Positions 50,983 through 60,082 of a DNA stretch of 64,000 bases are shown here, piece after piece (positions within the stretch are counted from its first letter, which is position 1; each line of letters begins with the position of its first letter). Below the pieces are notes generated by a model. The model ran no database searches. It had not been told where the DNA came from and worked only from the letters and a program-made list of their open reading frames with translations. This DNA comes from Opitutia bacterium. Lineage in GTDB: Bacteria; Verrucomicrobiota; Verrucomicrobiia; Opitutales; UBA953. The DNA lies in contig CANGFP010000001.1 in NCBI GenBank assembly GCA_947453335.1, forward strand, positions 372,001 through 436,000, given 5' to 3'. The position numbers and the translations under genes are program-made.

Positions 50983-53900
50983 CTACTTCTGGAAAAGGAG
51001 GTCGAGCGGACTGCGCGGCTTCGGGGCCGCGTCGCCCTTGGGCGCCGTCGCGCGCTCGGGCTGCACGGTGTTCTGGTCCTTGTAGCTCGCTCCGGATCGG
51101 ATGTTGCTCACGGCGCTCTGGAGCCGTTCGGCGAGGTCGTTCTTCAGGTTGTTGAGCGAGCCCGTGAACTTCACCCCCGGCCCCTTGGTGGTGCCGTCGG
51201 CCGCGGCCACGCCGTCCGCGAAGCCCAACAACGCGAAGTGCTGCGCGTAGTCGCCTTTGCCGCGGAGCTCGGCCTGCAGGGACAGCGGCCAGTCGGCGAA
51301 GGCCAGCTGCGGCTGCGCCCCGATCTGGCCGAGCGCGTTGAGCGTCAGCTCCGCGTTCGCCACCTCCGCCTTCGTGATCTTGATCGTCCCGTCGGGCATG
51401 CGTTGCGCGAGGAACTCCGCCTTGTCGTACTGGAAGTTGGCCAACGACTTCTGCAGCTTGCCCACGGCCGAGACCGCGGCGCCGATCTTGGCGATCTTCT
51501 CGCCCTGCTGCTGGTTCTTCGTGAGCACGCCCGCGAGCACCGCCAGTCCGCCGACGACCTCCGCCGTGTCGCCGGCCGTGTTGGCCGTGGCCGCCAGCGC
51601 GCCGTCCTTGCCGCCGAACGCCTGGATGCGGCCGCCTTGTGAGGTCAGGCCCGCGTTGAGGTTCATCTTCGCCGCCAACGCGTCGAGGTTGCCCGAGACC
51701 CCTTCCGCCGAGGCCCAGGCGTCCGCTTTGCCGTCGACGAACTCGCGGAGCGCGGGGAAGGCCGCCGCGACCGAACCGAAGTCGAACTTCGTCAGCGTGA
51801 CCTTCGACGTGAGCACGTACGGACCTCCCGCGGTCGCAGGCTGGAAGCTGAGCCGGCCGCCGCCGCCCAGCGTTCCTTCCGCGACCTTGCCTTGGACCTT
51901 GGACAGCGTGACCTGCTCCTCGGCGACGTCGACCTGCAGCGAGACCTCGCGCGCGACGATGCCTTTCGCGTAGGCCTTGCCGATGCGCACGAGGGCCTGG
52001 CCGGATTGGTTGTGCCAGAGCGGCGCAGCGTCCTTGGCCGTGCTCGGGGCGACGGGCTTGTCGGTGGCTTCGGGGTCGGCCTTCGCGAGCAGCGCGAGGA
52101 GATCGTCCCCGACCACGTTGGGGAACTCAGCGAGCACCTTCCAGTCGGTGCGCTCGCCTTGCTTGACCTGCCTGACCTGCACGCGCCCCTCGGAGATGCC
52201 GTCGGCTTCGATGCGGACGCGTCCCGTGGCTTCCATGCCTTGCGGCCGCGGCGTATAGCTGCCGTCGAACGTGGCGGACTTGATGCGGCCTTCGCGGCCT
52301 TTGAGCGCGATCTCCTTGAGGGTGAGCCCGGCCTTCACGTCGCCCGTGGCCGACATGTCGGCGGTGGCGGCGTAGGTGCCGGTGGCGATGCTCGCGAGGG
52401 CTTCGGCGAACGGCTGTTCCGCCATGGCCCCGAGGTTGCCCTGCAGGCGCATGGTCGTGGGCGCCGCCTGCAGGCCCCAGGAGAGGTCGCCGGCCGCCAG
52501 GATGCGGCCCTTGTTCGCGAGCTTCGCTTGGCTGAAGGTCAACGTGCTCGCCTTGTCGCCGAAGCTGAGGTCGAGCCCGGCCGCGAGGTCGCAATGGTCC
52601 ACCCAGAGCTTGCCGCGCCAGCTGACGCTGGTGTCGACGAAGGCCACGGGCGCGCCTTCGGTACGCACGAACAACCCGCCGGACTTGAAGCCGACGACGA
52701 GGTCGGCGCGGTCGAGGTTGCCCGAGAGCTTGAGGCCGGGGACCAAGGCGGCGAGCGATTCGAGCGGCAGCTTGGCCGCGTTGGCCTCGGCGAGCACGCC
52801 GCTCGGACGTTCGCCGGAAAACGGGAAGGGCTGGCGCAGCCTGAGGTTGAGCAGGTTGTCGCCGCCGCGCGTGATGCGGGCCTCAAGCGCGGAGAGCGCG
52901 GCCGGCCGGCCGGCCTCGGCGCCGAGCGCGGCCTTGGCGAAGACGCGGATGCCCGCGAGCTTGTCCTTCGGCAGGTCTTCCCAGCCCGGTTGCGCGGCCA
53001 GTTCGGCGATGCCGACCTGCGCGTTGGCGTTCACCGTCCAGGCGCCGTCCTTGCCGGGCCTGATGACGGCGTCGCCGGCGGCGATCTGGCCGGCCGCGGA
53101 ACTCAGCGAGAACGGGGCGATGAAGATGGCGCCGCCTTCGGAGCGCAGAGGCAGTTGCGCATCGACCTCCTGCAGGAGCACCTTGCCCTCGCGTTCCAGG
53201 GTCAGGCCCGTGAAGGCGTGCGTCTTCAGCGTGGTGATGGTCGGTTCGCCTTTCGCCAGCGCGAGCTCGGCCTCGCCGGTCCAGCGGCCGGCGGTGGCGG
53301 TCATCTTGGCCAGCGCGAGGAAGGGCGTGAGCGAGACCAGGTTCGCGTCGCGGGCCGTCAGCGTCAGCGCCAGGTCTTCGGGGAGCCTGCCGTCCGCGAG
53401 GTGCAGCGGCTTGGCGAGCACGACCGAGATCCCGTTGCCGGAGACGTCGAACCGTTCGACGTCGAGGTCGGCGGACGCACCGCGGGCCTGGGCCTTGATC
53501 GTCCAGGCCGAAGCCGTGCCGCGCGGGATCGCTTTCGAGAACTTGGCGAGGTCCGTCCACGTCGCCTTCAGGTCGGTCTGCGCGGACCAGGTGCCGGCGA
53601 GCGGTGCGGCCTGCGCCTTCACCACTCCGTTCAGCTGGCAATCGGGCAGGCTCGAGCTGAGGATGCCGAAGCTGTTGGGGTCGACGTCGAGGCGCACCTC
53701 GAGCTGGAGGGCGCCTTGGTCGATGGCGCCTTCGAACTTGGCGGCGGAGCGGTTGGCGGCGTCGCGGATGAGCCCGTTGAACGCCAGGGGTTTGCGGGCC
53801 TCGTGCTGCGCGTGGAACTCGAGGCCCATGGAGCCGGCCGCCAGCGGGCTGTCGTCCTTGGCGACCATGCGCAGGTCCAGCGCCTCGACGTCTTCGGTGA

Positions 53901-54540
53901 GCTGCTCCAGGGTGAGGCCGGCTTGGCCGAGTGGCCGACGCAGCGTGCCTTTCAGGACGATCTCGCCGCGCGGGCGGGTGAGCGTGTTGCCGACCTTGAA
54001 GCCCGGCCAGGTCACGCCGGCCCGGAGCGAAAGCGCGCCGGCGGAGTCGAGCCCCTCGCCGACCGTGTTGAAGCGAACCTCCTGGCCCTCGGCGAGGGTG
54101 ACGCGGCCGTTGATGGAGTAGGGGCCCACCTTGAAAGCCGGCAATCTACCAGGGACCGAAGTAGTAGCCTGGGCCATCGGCTCGGCTTTGGCGGGTCGCC
54201 GCGCCGATAGGTCGAGGTCGAGCCCGCGGACCGCGATCTTCTCGAGCGTGTAGGTGCCGAGGACGGAAGCCACCACGTCGGCCTTGCCTGTGGCGCTCGC
54301 CAGCTTGATTTTCGTGCCGTCTTCGAGCGTCAGGTCGACCGCGAGGACCTCGAACGTCCCGTCGAGCGAAGCGGATACCTTGCCGATGGCGCCCTTGACG
54401 TTGGCCTTGGCGAGGGCTTCGGCGACGCGTTTGCCCAACGGGTCGGGTTTTAGTTCGGAGTCCACCCAGAGGACGGCCCCTCCGAGCAGCAGGACAAGGG
54501 CACCGAGGAACCAAAGACTAAGGCGAAGCGCGCGGGGCAT
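50983..54540 (-). CDS. large AsmA-like membrane-anchored envelope protein
   Basis: A 1,185-residue protein: one N-terminal transmembrane helix (LRLSLWFLGALVLLLGGAVLWV), then a very long repetitive beta-strand region in the periplasm with many alternating hydrophobic segments (for example LKLSGNLDRADLVVGF, GKVAEGTLGGGGRLSF, ALRGKGDYA-like). This is the pattern of AsmA/TamB/YhdP-type bridge proteins that carry phospholipids between membranes or affect outer-membrane assembly. The C-terminal part has a helical insertion (VLTKNQQQGEKIAKIGAAVS). ATG 54538-54540 puts the helix at the start. The permease gene follows with no spacing. Specific role unknown. Confidence 0.72.
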   Translation of the reverse strand: MPRALRLSLWFLGALVLLLGGAVLWVDSELKPDPLGKRVAEALAKANVKGAIGKVSASLDGTFEVLAVDLTLEDGTKIKLASATGKADVVASVLGTYTLEKIAVRGLDLDLSARRPAKAEPMAQATTSVPGRLPAFKVGPYSINGRVTLAEGQEVRFNTVGEGLDSAGALSLRAGVTWPGFKVGNTLTRPRGEIVLKGTLRRPLGQAGLTLEQLTEDVEALDLRMVAKDDSPLAAGSMGLEFHAQHEARKPLAFNGLIRDAANRSAAKFEGAIDQGALQLEVRLDVDPNSFGILSSSLPDCQLNGVVKAQAAPLAGTWSAQTDLKATWTDLAKFSKAIPRGTASAWTIKAQARGASADLDVERFDVSGNGISVVLAKPLHLADGRLPEDLALTLTARDANLVSLTPFLALAKMTATAGRWTGEAELALAKGEPTITTLKTHAFTGLTLEREGKVLLQEVDAQLPLRSEGGAIFIAPFSLSSAAGQIAAGDAVIRPGKDGAWTVNANAQVGIAELAAQPGWEDLPKDKLAGIRVFAKAALGAEAGRPAALSALEARITRGGDNLLNLRLRQPFPFSGERPSGVLAEANAAKLPLESLAALVPGLKLSGNLDRADLVVGFKSGGLFVRTEGAPVAFVDTSVSWRGKLWVDHCDLAAGLDLSFGDKASTLTFSQAKLANKGRILAAGDLSWGLQAAPTTMRLQGNLGAMAEQPFAEALASIATGTYAATADMSATGDVKAGLTLKEIALKGREGRIKSATFDGSYTPRPQGMEATGRVRIEADGISEGRVQVRQVKQGERTDWKVLAEFPNVVGDDLLALLAKADPEATDKPVAPSTAKDAAPLWHNQSGQALVRIGKAYAKGIVAREVSLQVDVAEEQVTLSKVQGKVAEGTLGGGGRLSFQPATAGGPYVLTSKVTLTKFDFGSVAAAFPALREFVDGKADAWASAEGVSGNLDALAAKMNLNAGLTSQGGRIQAFGGKDGALAATANTAGDTAEVVGGLAVLAGVLTKNQQQGEKIAKIGAAVSAVGKLQKSLANFQYDKAEFLAQRMPDGTIKITKAEVANAELTLNALGQIGAQPQLAFADWPLSLQAELRGKGDYAQHFALLGFADGVAAADGTTKGPGVKFTGSLNNLKNDLAERLQSAVSNIRSGASYKDQNTVQPERATAPKGDAAPKPRSPLDLLFQK

Positions 54541-54583
54541 GGGACGATGCCACCAGATTGTCCGCCTCCCGGATACGGGCAAC

Positions 54584-54615
54584 AAAAAGCCCGGTGGATT
54601 TAGGGTCCACCGGGC
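54584..54615 (-). terminator. intrinsic terminator of the VWA gene
   Basis: On the minus strand a perfect 10-bp stem (54589-54598 with 54606-54615, plus-strand arm GCCCGGTGGA) is followed by TTTTT (54584-54588). It lies 24 bases after the VWA stop codon. Confidence 0.85.
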
Positions 54616-54639
54616 CGGGAAACGGCTGCCAGGATGGGC

Positions 54640-56001
54640 TTAGGCCTGGGGCGGTTGCGGGCGCTGCCTCGTGCGCTGGCCGGCGGCGAGCTTCTTGCGG
54701 ATGTAGAGTTCCTTCTCGGCCTCGGACGCCGCGTCGAACACGCCGGAGTTCTCGGCCACGTTCGTCGAGCGGATGGAGCGGGTGAAGCTCCGGCTGGCGT
54801 AGCGCATCTCCTTCATCGCCATGACCTCGTCCTGGTCGAGCAGTTCGCGCAGGTAGGCGACCTTCTGGCGGGCCCACGAGGACAGCCCCGGCAGCTGGCT
54901 GAGCTCCAGGAACTTCTGCTTGGCCGCCGCGAACTGACCGGAGCGCAGCAACGCTTCGATGGCCTCGATCTGCTCGGCCGTCACCGCCTCGCTGACAGCC
55001 GCCGCGACGTTCTCGTCGCCTGGCGACGTGCTGAACGCGGCGAGGTCGAGTTCGGGCAAGGCGAGGATCTGCGGCCCGTAGGCCACCGCGGCGCCCTCCT
55101 TGGTCACGGCCGTGAAGTTGACCGCGAGCAGGGAATCGGCCTTGGCGGCGGCGCCGACCTTGAGTTCGACCACCGCCGTCAGCGCGGCGCCCCAGGGCAG
55201 CGTGCCGAGGTCGCGCGTTCGCGTCACGCCATCCTCAAGCAGCTCGCCGAGCAGCCGGGCCTGGACGTCGCTTCCGCCTTGGATGGCCAGCTTGACCTGA
55301 CGCAGGAAGGTATTGGACAGGATCGCGAACTGCTCCTCGAAGGCCTCGGAGAGGTCGGCGGCCGTCTGGCCGAAGTTGGCGGCGCCTTCCCCCGCCTTGG
55401 CCATGCCGGTCAGGAGCGCCTCGTTGAAGCCATGGCCGAGACCGACCGTGGAGGTCGTGATGCCGGCGCCGGCGGCCTTGGACACGTGCGCGCAGATCTT
55501 GGCCGCGTCGACGAGCCCGTGGTTGGCCTGGCCGTCGGTGAGGAGGATGACGCGGGCGATGCGGTCTTGCTTCATGAACGGCGCGAGCTGCTTCACGCCT
55601 TCCTGCCAGCCATCGAAGAGGGCGGTGGAGTTGCCGGCTTCGATCCGGCGGATGCGGGCGGGCAGGTCCTGGGCTTCCCCGACCGAGATGAGCGGCTGGA
55701 CGACCTCGACTTTGTCGTCGAAGGCGACGATCGCGATACGGTCCAAGGGGCGGAGGCCCTGCACGATGAGGACGGCGCTCTCGAGGGCGGCCGTCAGCGG
55801 GGCGCCGCTCATCGAACCCGAGCGGTCGATGACGAGGGCAAGGTCGAGGGGGGCGCGCACCGTGCTGGCGGTCTCTTCGGAGGCCGGGCGGGCCGGGGCG
55901 ACGATCCGCACCAAGACGTGGGTCGCTTCGGCCGCGGCGCGAAGGAAGCCCTTCTTGACGGGCAGGATTTCGATGGAGGGAGAGAGCTTAGGAGTGGTCA
56001 T
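54640..56001 (-). CDS. von Willebrand factor A (VWA) domain protein
   Basis: A 453-residue cytoplasmic protein without signal peptide. Residues 50-230 form a VWA domain with an intact metal-ion-dependent adhesion site: DRSGSM (Asp59, Ser61, Ser63), NSTALFDGW and LLTDGQANHG. A beta-sandwich-like middle (LGTLPWGAALTAVVELKVG) follows, then a helical C-terminus with TAEQIEAIEALLRSGQFAAAKQKFLELS, ending Arg/Pro/Gln-rich. VWA proteins usually mediate metal-dependent complex assembly. A MerR-like gene lies 95 bases upstream on the same strand, so the pair may form one unit. ATG 55999-56001 is preferred to the GTG six codons upstream. Confidence 0.83.
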   Translation of the reverse strand: MTTPKLSPSIEILPVKKGFLRAAAEATHVLVRIVAPARPASEETASTVRAPLDLALVIDRSGSMSGAPLTAALESAVLIVQGLRPLDRIAIVAFDDKVEVVQPLISVGEAQDLPARIRRIEAGNSTALFDGWQEGVKQLAPFMKQDRIARVILLTDGQANHGLVDAAKICAHVSKAAGAGITTSTVGLGHGFNEALLTGMAKAGEGAANFGQTAADLSEAFEEQFAILSNTFLRQVKLAIQGGSDVQARLLGELLEDGVTRTRDLGTLPWGAALTAVVELKVGAAAKADSLLAVNFTAVTKEGAAVAYGPQILALPELDLAAFSTSPGDENVAAAVSEAVTAEQIEAIEALLRSGQFAAAKQKFLELSQLPGLSSWARQKVAYLRELLDQDEVMAMKEMRYASRSFTRSIRSTNVAENSGVFDAASEAEKELYIRKKLAAGQRTRQRPQPPQA

Positions 56002-56096
56002 GGGAAGACCACCATGCACAGGCTCACTAAACTGTCAACACCACCAGAGTATCTTTTTTATTAATAACACCAAGGAGCGACTGTCTGGAATCTAAA

Positions 56097-56930
56097 TCAA
56101 GGCCTTAAATAACTGTCTTTCAATGCTTTACGGAATTTTTCGACCAATCCGTCCAGTTCTTCTTCGGTTGGGCGACCTCGACTGTCAACGTGGAAGGAAG
56201 CTTCGCACCAGTGAGAAAGGCGGAGTCGCGTCCAGCGCTCCCGCTTTGGTTCCTCCCCGCGGGAGGTAGGGTGGAAGGCCAGCAACTGCTGGTATAGTTC
56301 GCGGACTTCCTGGTCCAGGTCGGGCCGCATGGATTCCTTGACGACCATCTTCCGGAAGAGGACCGCGGGGATCGTGGAATCGGAAAGTTCGCGGAGCTGC
56401 TGATGGGTCTCCTGGGCGAAGCGGCTTTTGCGCTGGAGCGCCGGGCCTTCGGAGTACTCGGCCACGCTGTCGCCCGCGGAGGCGGCTTGACTGAAGCGCC
56501 GGTCGAGGGAGCGATGCACGATCGGGCGGGCGTGGCCTTCGGACTCCTGCTGCGTGGCGGTGCGGAAGAAGAGCCGCTCCGCTTCGTTGGGCTGGGCCAA
56601 TTCGTCGATCAGGTCGTCGAGCTTGGCGACCTTGGCGTTTTCCTTCAGCAGGTTGCGGATGCGGTCGAGTTCCCAGCCGCGCTCGGCCAGGAGCCGGGCC
56701 AGGAGCAGCTGCCGGACCTGGAGGCTGCCGTAGTTCGCCTTGCGACGGTCGTCGTTGGCTCGTTCCGGCTTGGAGATGATGTTCTCGTAGGTGTAGAAAC
56801 GCACCAGCCGCTCGGTCGCCCGGTGGCGTTCCCCGAAGCCGAGGGCCTGGAGCTTGTCCGAGACGTGGAGCGCCAGTTCCTCGGCGGTCCCCAGGAAGTC
56901 GTTTCCTATCTGCGCGGAAATCTTTAGCAT
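56097..56930 (-). CDS. MerR-like helix-turn-helix protein
   Basis: A 277-residue cytoplasmic protein. Residues 40-97 (RLVRFYTYENIISKPERAN, then YGSLQVRQLLLARLLAERGWELDRIRNLLK) fit the MerR DNA-binding wing-plus-helix pattern in which LRYY, GLI, YG and the GxSLxxI helix are recognisable. The remaining 180 residues are polar and helical with no recognised sensor domain. It probably regulates itself and the adjacent VWA gene. ATG 56930 is chosen; an in-frame TTG at 56978 preceded by AAAGGA would add 16 residues. A relatively A/T-rich region flanks it on both sides, unlike most of the window. Confidence 0.6.
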   Translation of the reverse strand: MLKISAQIGNDFLGTAEELALHVSDKLQALGFGERHRATERLVRFYTYENIISKPERANDDRRKANYGSLQVRQLLLARLLAERGWELDRIRNLLKENAKVAKLDDLIDELAQPNEAERLFFRTATQQESEGHARPIVHRSLDRRFSQAASAGDSVAEYSEGPALQRKSRFAQETHQQLRELSDSTIPAVLFRKMVVKESMRPDLDQEVRELYQQLLAFHPTSRGEEPKRERWTRLRLSHWCEASFHVDSRGRPTEEELDGLVEKFRKALKDSYLRP

Positions 56931-57029
56931 GTCGTTCTTTACGGACAGCAAGGTGTCAGCATCGCCCGTGGCCTGCAATCCTTTAACTGTGGTTTGTTAA
57001 CACCGGAGGCCGAGGGCTGGTGTCCGGAC

Positions 57030-57062
57030 AAAAAAACAGGCCGTCCATCGCTGGACGGCCTG
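57030..57062 (-). terminator. intrinsic terminator of the first ammonium transporter gene
   Basis: On the minus strand a perfect 11-bp stem (57037-57047 with 57052-57062, plus-strand arm CAGGCCGTCCA) is followed by seven T (57030-57036). It begins 26 bases after the stop codon. Confidence 0.92.
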
Positions 57063-57087
57063 GAGGCCAAGACCCTGTCGAGGGGGC

Positions 57088-58638
57088 TTAGGAGTTGTGG
57101 CTGTAGCCTTCTTCGCCGTGGTCCGAGATGTCCAGGCCGCGGGCTTCTTCTTCCTCCGTCGGGCGCAGGCCGAGGGTGGCCTTCAGGACGTAGGCGATGA
57201 CCGCGGTGGCCAGCAGGGAGAGCACCAGGGTGATCGCGATGGCCTTGAACTGCTCGGTGAGCAGCGTCTTGCCGACGACGTCCTTGAGGTTCGTGGCCAG
57301 GTTGCCGTTGGCGTCGTGCGTCGCGAGGATGCCGGTGAGGATCGCGCCCAAGGTGCCGCCGACCGCGTGCACGCCGAAGGTGTCGAGCGCGTCGTCGTAA
57401 CCGAGCTTGGCCTTCAGGTAGACCACCGCGAGGAAGGGCACCACCCCGGCGAGCACGCCGATGAGGACCGCGCCCGAGGCGGACACGAAGCCCGTGGCGG
57501 GCGTGATGACGACCAGGCCGGCGACGGCGCCCGAGCAGAAGCCCAGGATGCTGGCGTGCTTACGGGTGATCCATTCGAGGGCGGCCCAGGTGAACGCGCC
57601 GACCGCGGCGGCGAGCGTCGTGGTGGTGAAGGCCTGGGCGGCGACGCCGTCGGCGGCGAGGGCCGAGCCCGCGTTGAAGCCGTACCAGCCGACCCAGAGC
57701 ATGCCGGTGCCGACCGCGCAGAGCACCATGCTGTGGGGCGTCATGGACTTCTTGCCGAAGCCCAGGCGCGGTCCGAGGATGATGCAGAGCAGGAGCGCGG
57801 ACCAGCCGGAGGTCATGTGGACCACGGTGCCGCCGGCGAAGTCGATCGCCTTGATGGTGGCCTTGGCGTTCCAGACGCCGTTCATGTCGCCGGTGATGCC
57901 CCAGACGGCGTGGGCCATCGGGAAGTAGACCAGGAACATCCAGATCGCGGAGAAGAGCATCAGCGCGGAGAACTTCATGCGTTCGGCGATCGCGCCGACG
58001 ATGAGCGCCGGGGTGATGATCGCGAACATGAGCTGGTACATCGCGAAGACGTTCTGGGAGATCCAGTAGGCGTAGTCCGTATTGGGCGCCGAGGTCACGC
58101 CGTTGAAGAAGAAGAACTCGCTGCCGCCGAAGACGTGGCCGAGGAACGTCCCGTCAAAGCTCTTCCCGAACACGAGCGAGTAGCCGACCGCCCACCAGAG
58201 GACGGCCACCAGGCCGGCGAGGCCGAAGCACTGCGCGACGACCGAGAGGACGTTCTTCGCGCGGACGAGGCCGCCGTAGAAGAGGAAGAGGCCGGGGAGA
58301 GTCATGAAGAGCACCAGCGCGGCGCAGATCATCATGAAGCCGTTGTGGCCGGGGCCGGTGGAGCTGGCCGCCGGCGTCGTCAGGCCCGCCGGGATGGTGG
58401 CGTTGCCGTCCTTGTCCTTGGGACCAACCTTCAGCACGGCGGTCGGGTCGCCGTTGCCGAGGTAGGCCTCCAGGCCCGCGATGCGCTGTTCAAGCGTCGG
58501 GGCAGGCGGTGGCGGCGGAGTCTTGGCGGCTTCGGCCGTCGGGGCGGCCGCCGGCGCGGGCGTGCCTTCCGCAGCCGACGCCCAGAAGGGCGCCGCCGCG
58601 AGGGCGAGGAGGGTGAGCGTGCGAAGCAGGGAGTTCAT
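57088..58638 (-). CDS. amt: ammonium transporter with signal peptide and N-terminal extension
   Basis: A 516-residue Amt/MEP/Rh channel. A cleavable signal peptide (LLRTLTLLALAAAPFWASA) is followed by an Ala/Pro-rich linker and a short helix (LEQRIAGLEAYLG) before the 11-helix core. Core marks are FMTLPGLFLFYGGLVRAKN, AERMKFSALMLFSAIW, FAGGTVVHMTSGWSALLL with the pore His, and DALDTFGVHAVGGTLGAILTG with the second His. The cytoplasmic tail ends GLRPTEEEEARGLDISDHGEEGY. It follows a second amt gene by 132 bases and has its own sigma-54 promoter 15 bases before the ATG. glnK/PII is not adjacent. Confidence 0.93.
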   Translation of the reverse strand: MNSLLRTLTLLALAAAPFWASAAEGTPAPAAAPTAEAAKTPPPPPAPTLEQRIAGLEAYLGNGDPTAVLKVGPKDKDGNATIPAGLTTPAASSTGPGHNGFMMICAALVLFMTLPGLFLFYGGLVRAKNVLSVVAQCFGLAGLVAVLWWAVGYSLVFGKSFDGTFLGHVFGGSEFFFFNGVTSAPNTDYAYWISQNVFAMYQLMFAIITPALIVGAIAERMKFSALMLFSAIWMFLVYFPMAHAVWGITGDMNGVWNAKATIKAIDFAGGTVVHMTSGWSALLLCIILGPRLGFGKKSMTPHSMVLCAVGTGMLWVGWYGFNAGSALAADGVAAQAFTTTTLAAAVGAFTWAALEWITRKHASILGFCSGAVAGLVVITPATGFVSASGAVLIGVLAGVVPFLAVVYLKAKLGYDDALDTFGVHAVGGTLGAILTGILATHDANGNLATNLKDVVGKTLLTEQFKAIAITLVLSLLATAVIAYVLKATLGLRPTEEEEARGLDISDHGEEGYSHNS

Positions 58639-58652
58639 GGCATGCCCCCTTT

Positions 58653-58669
58653 CGCAACGGCCGTGCCAA
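58653..58669 (-). promoter_or_regulatory. sigma-54 promoter of the downstream amt gene
   Basis: Minus strand TTGGCACG, four bases (GCCG), TTGC: a match to the -24/-12 consensus with the required GG-N10-GC spacing. The ATG at 58638 begins 15 bases after TTGC, so transcription would start about four bases before it. Points to nitrogen control. Confidence 0.85.
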
Positions 58670-58770
58670 TCGTCCGCCGCCCGGACACGCCGCTCATTTT
58701 GGCTAAAATGCGGCTGGCTCCGGCGCGTGGCTTGCCTCTTTTCGGGCAAAACGCTGGCCGCTGAGGCTCC

Positions 58771-60051
58771 TCAGTGCACCTGGTAGCCTTCTTCGCCGTG
58801 GTCGGCGATGTCCAGGCCCTGGGCTTCCTCTTCCTCCGTCGGACGGAGTCCGATGGTCTTCGCGACGAACTTAGCGAGGAGCCAGGTGACGCCCAGCGAA
58901 AGCAGGACGCACAGGAGCATCGCGAGCAGCTGGCCGCCGAGGAGGCCGTGGCCGACCAGCGCGCCGCCGGCGGCGTTGGCCGTGGGGCTCATCAGGAGGC
59001 CGGTCGCCAGCGCGCCCAAGGTGCCGCCGACGCCGTGGACGCCGAAGGTGTCGAGCGCGTCGTCGTAGCCGAGCTTGCCCTTGAGGACGGAGCAGGCCCA
59101 GTAGGAGATGCCGCCCGCGAGCGCGCCGATGAGCACCGCGGAACCGCCGGAGACGAAGCCGGCCGCGTTGGTGATGGTGGCGAGGCCGGCGATCGCGCCG
59201 GAGCAGAGCCCGAGCACCGACGGCTTGCCGCGGTGCAGCTTCTCGACGAGCGCCCAGACGAACGTCGCGGCGGCGGCGCCGAGGGTCGTGGTCAGGAAGG
59301 CCTGGACGGCGATGCCGTCGGCGGCGAGGGCCGAGCCGGCGTTGAAGCCGTACCAGCCGGCCCACAGCAGCCCCGTGCCCAGCACGCAGAGCACCATGCT
59401 GTGCGGCGGCATCGCGCGCTTGCCGAAGCCGGCGCGGGGACCCACGAGGACGCAGAGGAGCAGGGCGGACCAGCCCGAGGTCATGTGCACCACGATGCCG
59501 CCCGCGAAGTCGGCGGCCTTGAAGGCGGCCTGCGGGTTGGCGAGGCCGGCGAAGTCGCCCGTCTGGCCCCAGACGGCGTGCGCCACGGGGTAGTAGACGA
59601 GGATCGTCCAGAGGAAGGAGAAGACCATGACGGCCGAGAACTTCATGCGTTCGGCGACGGCGCCGATGATGAGCGCCGGCGTGATCGCGGCGAACATCGC
59701 CTGGAAGAGCGCGAACGCGCCCGAGGAGATGCGGGGTTCGTAGCTGCTCGCGTCGGCGCCCAGGCCGGCGAACCCGAGATGCTCCGCGCCCCCGAACACG
59801 TGGCCGAGGAGGCCGCCGCCGAAGCTCTTGCCGAAGACGAGCGAGTAGCCGCACGCCCACCAGAGCAGCAGGCCCATCGCGGTGAGCGCGACGCATTGCG
59901 CGGCGATCGAGAGGACGTTCTTGGAACGCACGAGGCCGCCGTAGAACATGAACAGGCCAGGGATGCACATCAGCAGCACGAGCGCGGCGCTGACGAGGAC
60001 CCAGGCGTTGTCGCCTGCGGTGACGGTGGTGACGGCGATGGAATTGAGCAT
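58771..60051 (-). CDS. amt: ammonium transporter (short form)
   Basis: A 426-residue Amt/MEP/Rh family channel without the long extension of its neighbour. The 11-helix core shows LLMCIPGLFMFYGGLVRSKN, AERMKFSAVMVFSFLW, FAGGIVVHMTSGWSALLL and DALDTFGVHGVGGTLGALATG, so both pore histidines are kept. The tail GLRPTEEEEAQGLDIADHGEEGY is almost the same as that of the second transporter, which points to a shared cytoplasmic partner such as a PII protein. It is transcribed first in the pair, from its own sigma-54 promoter, with no detectable Shine-Dalgarno site. Confidence 0.94.
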   Translation of the reverse strand: MLNSIAVTTVTAGDNAWVLVSAALVLLMCIPGLFMFYGGLVRSKNVLSIAAQCVALTAMGLLLWWACGYSLVFGKSFGGGLLGHVFGGAEHLGFAGLGADASSYEPRISSGAFALFQAMFAAITPALIIGAVAERMKFSAVMVFSFLWTILVYYPVAHAVWGQTGDFAGLANPQAAFKAADFAGGIVVHMTSGWSALLLCVLVGPRAGFGKRAMPPHSMVLCVLGTGLLWAGWYGFNAGSALAADGIAVQAFLTTTLGAAAATFVWALVEKLHRGKPSVLGLCSGAIAGLATITNAAGFVSGGSAVLIGALAGGISYWACSVLKGKLGYDDALDTFGVHGVGGTLGALATGLLMSPTANAAGGALVGHGLLGGQLLAMLLCVLLSLGVTWLLAKFVAKTIGLRPTEEEEAQGLDIADHGEEGYQVH

Positions 60052-60065
60052 GTTGGTCGTTTATC

Positions 60066-60082
60066 AGCAACTTGCGTGCCAA
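60066..60082 (-). promoter_or_regulatory. sigma-54 promoter of the upstream amt gene
   Basis: Minus strand TTGGCACG, four bases (CAAG), TTGCT: a full consensus match with GG-N10-GC spacing. ATG 60051 begins 15 bases after TTGC, the same distance as at the other amt gene. The predicted transcript leader is about four or five bases. Confidence 0.88.
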
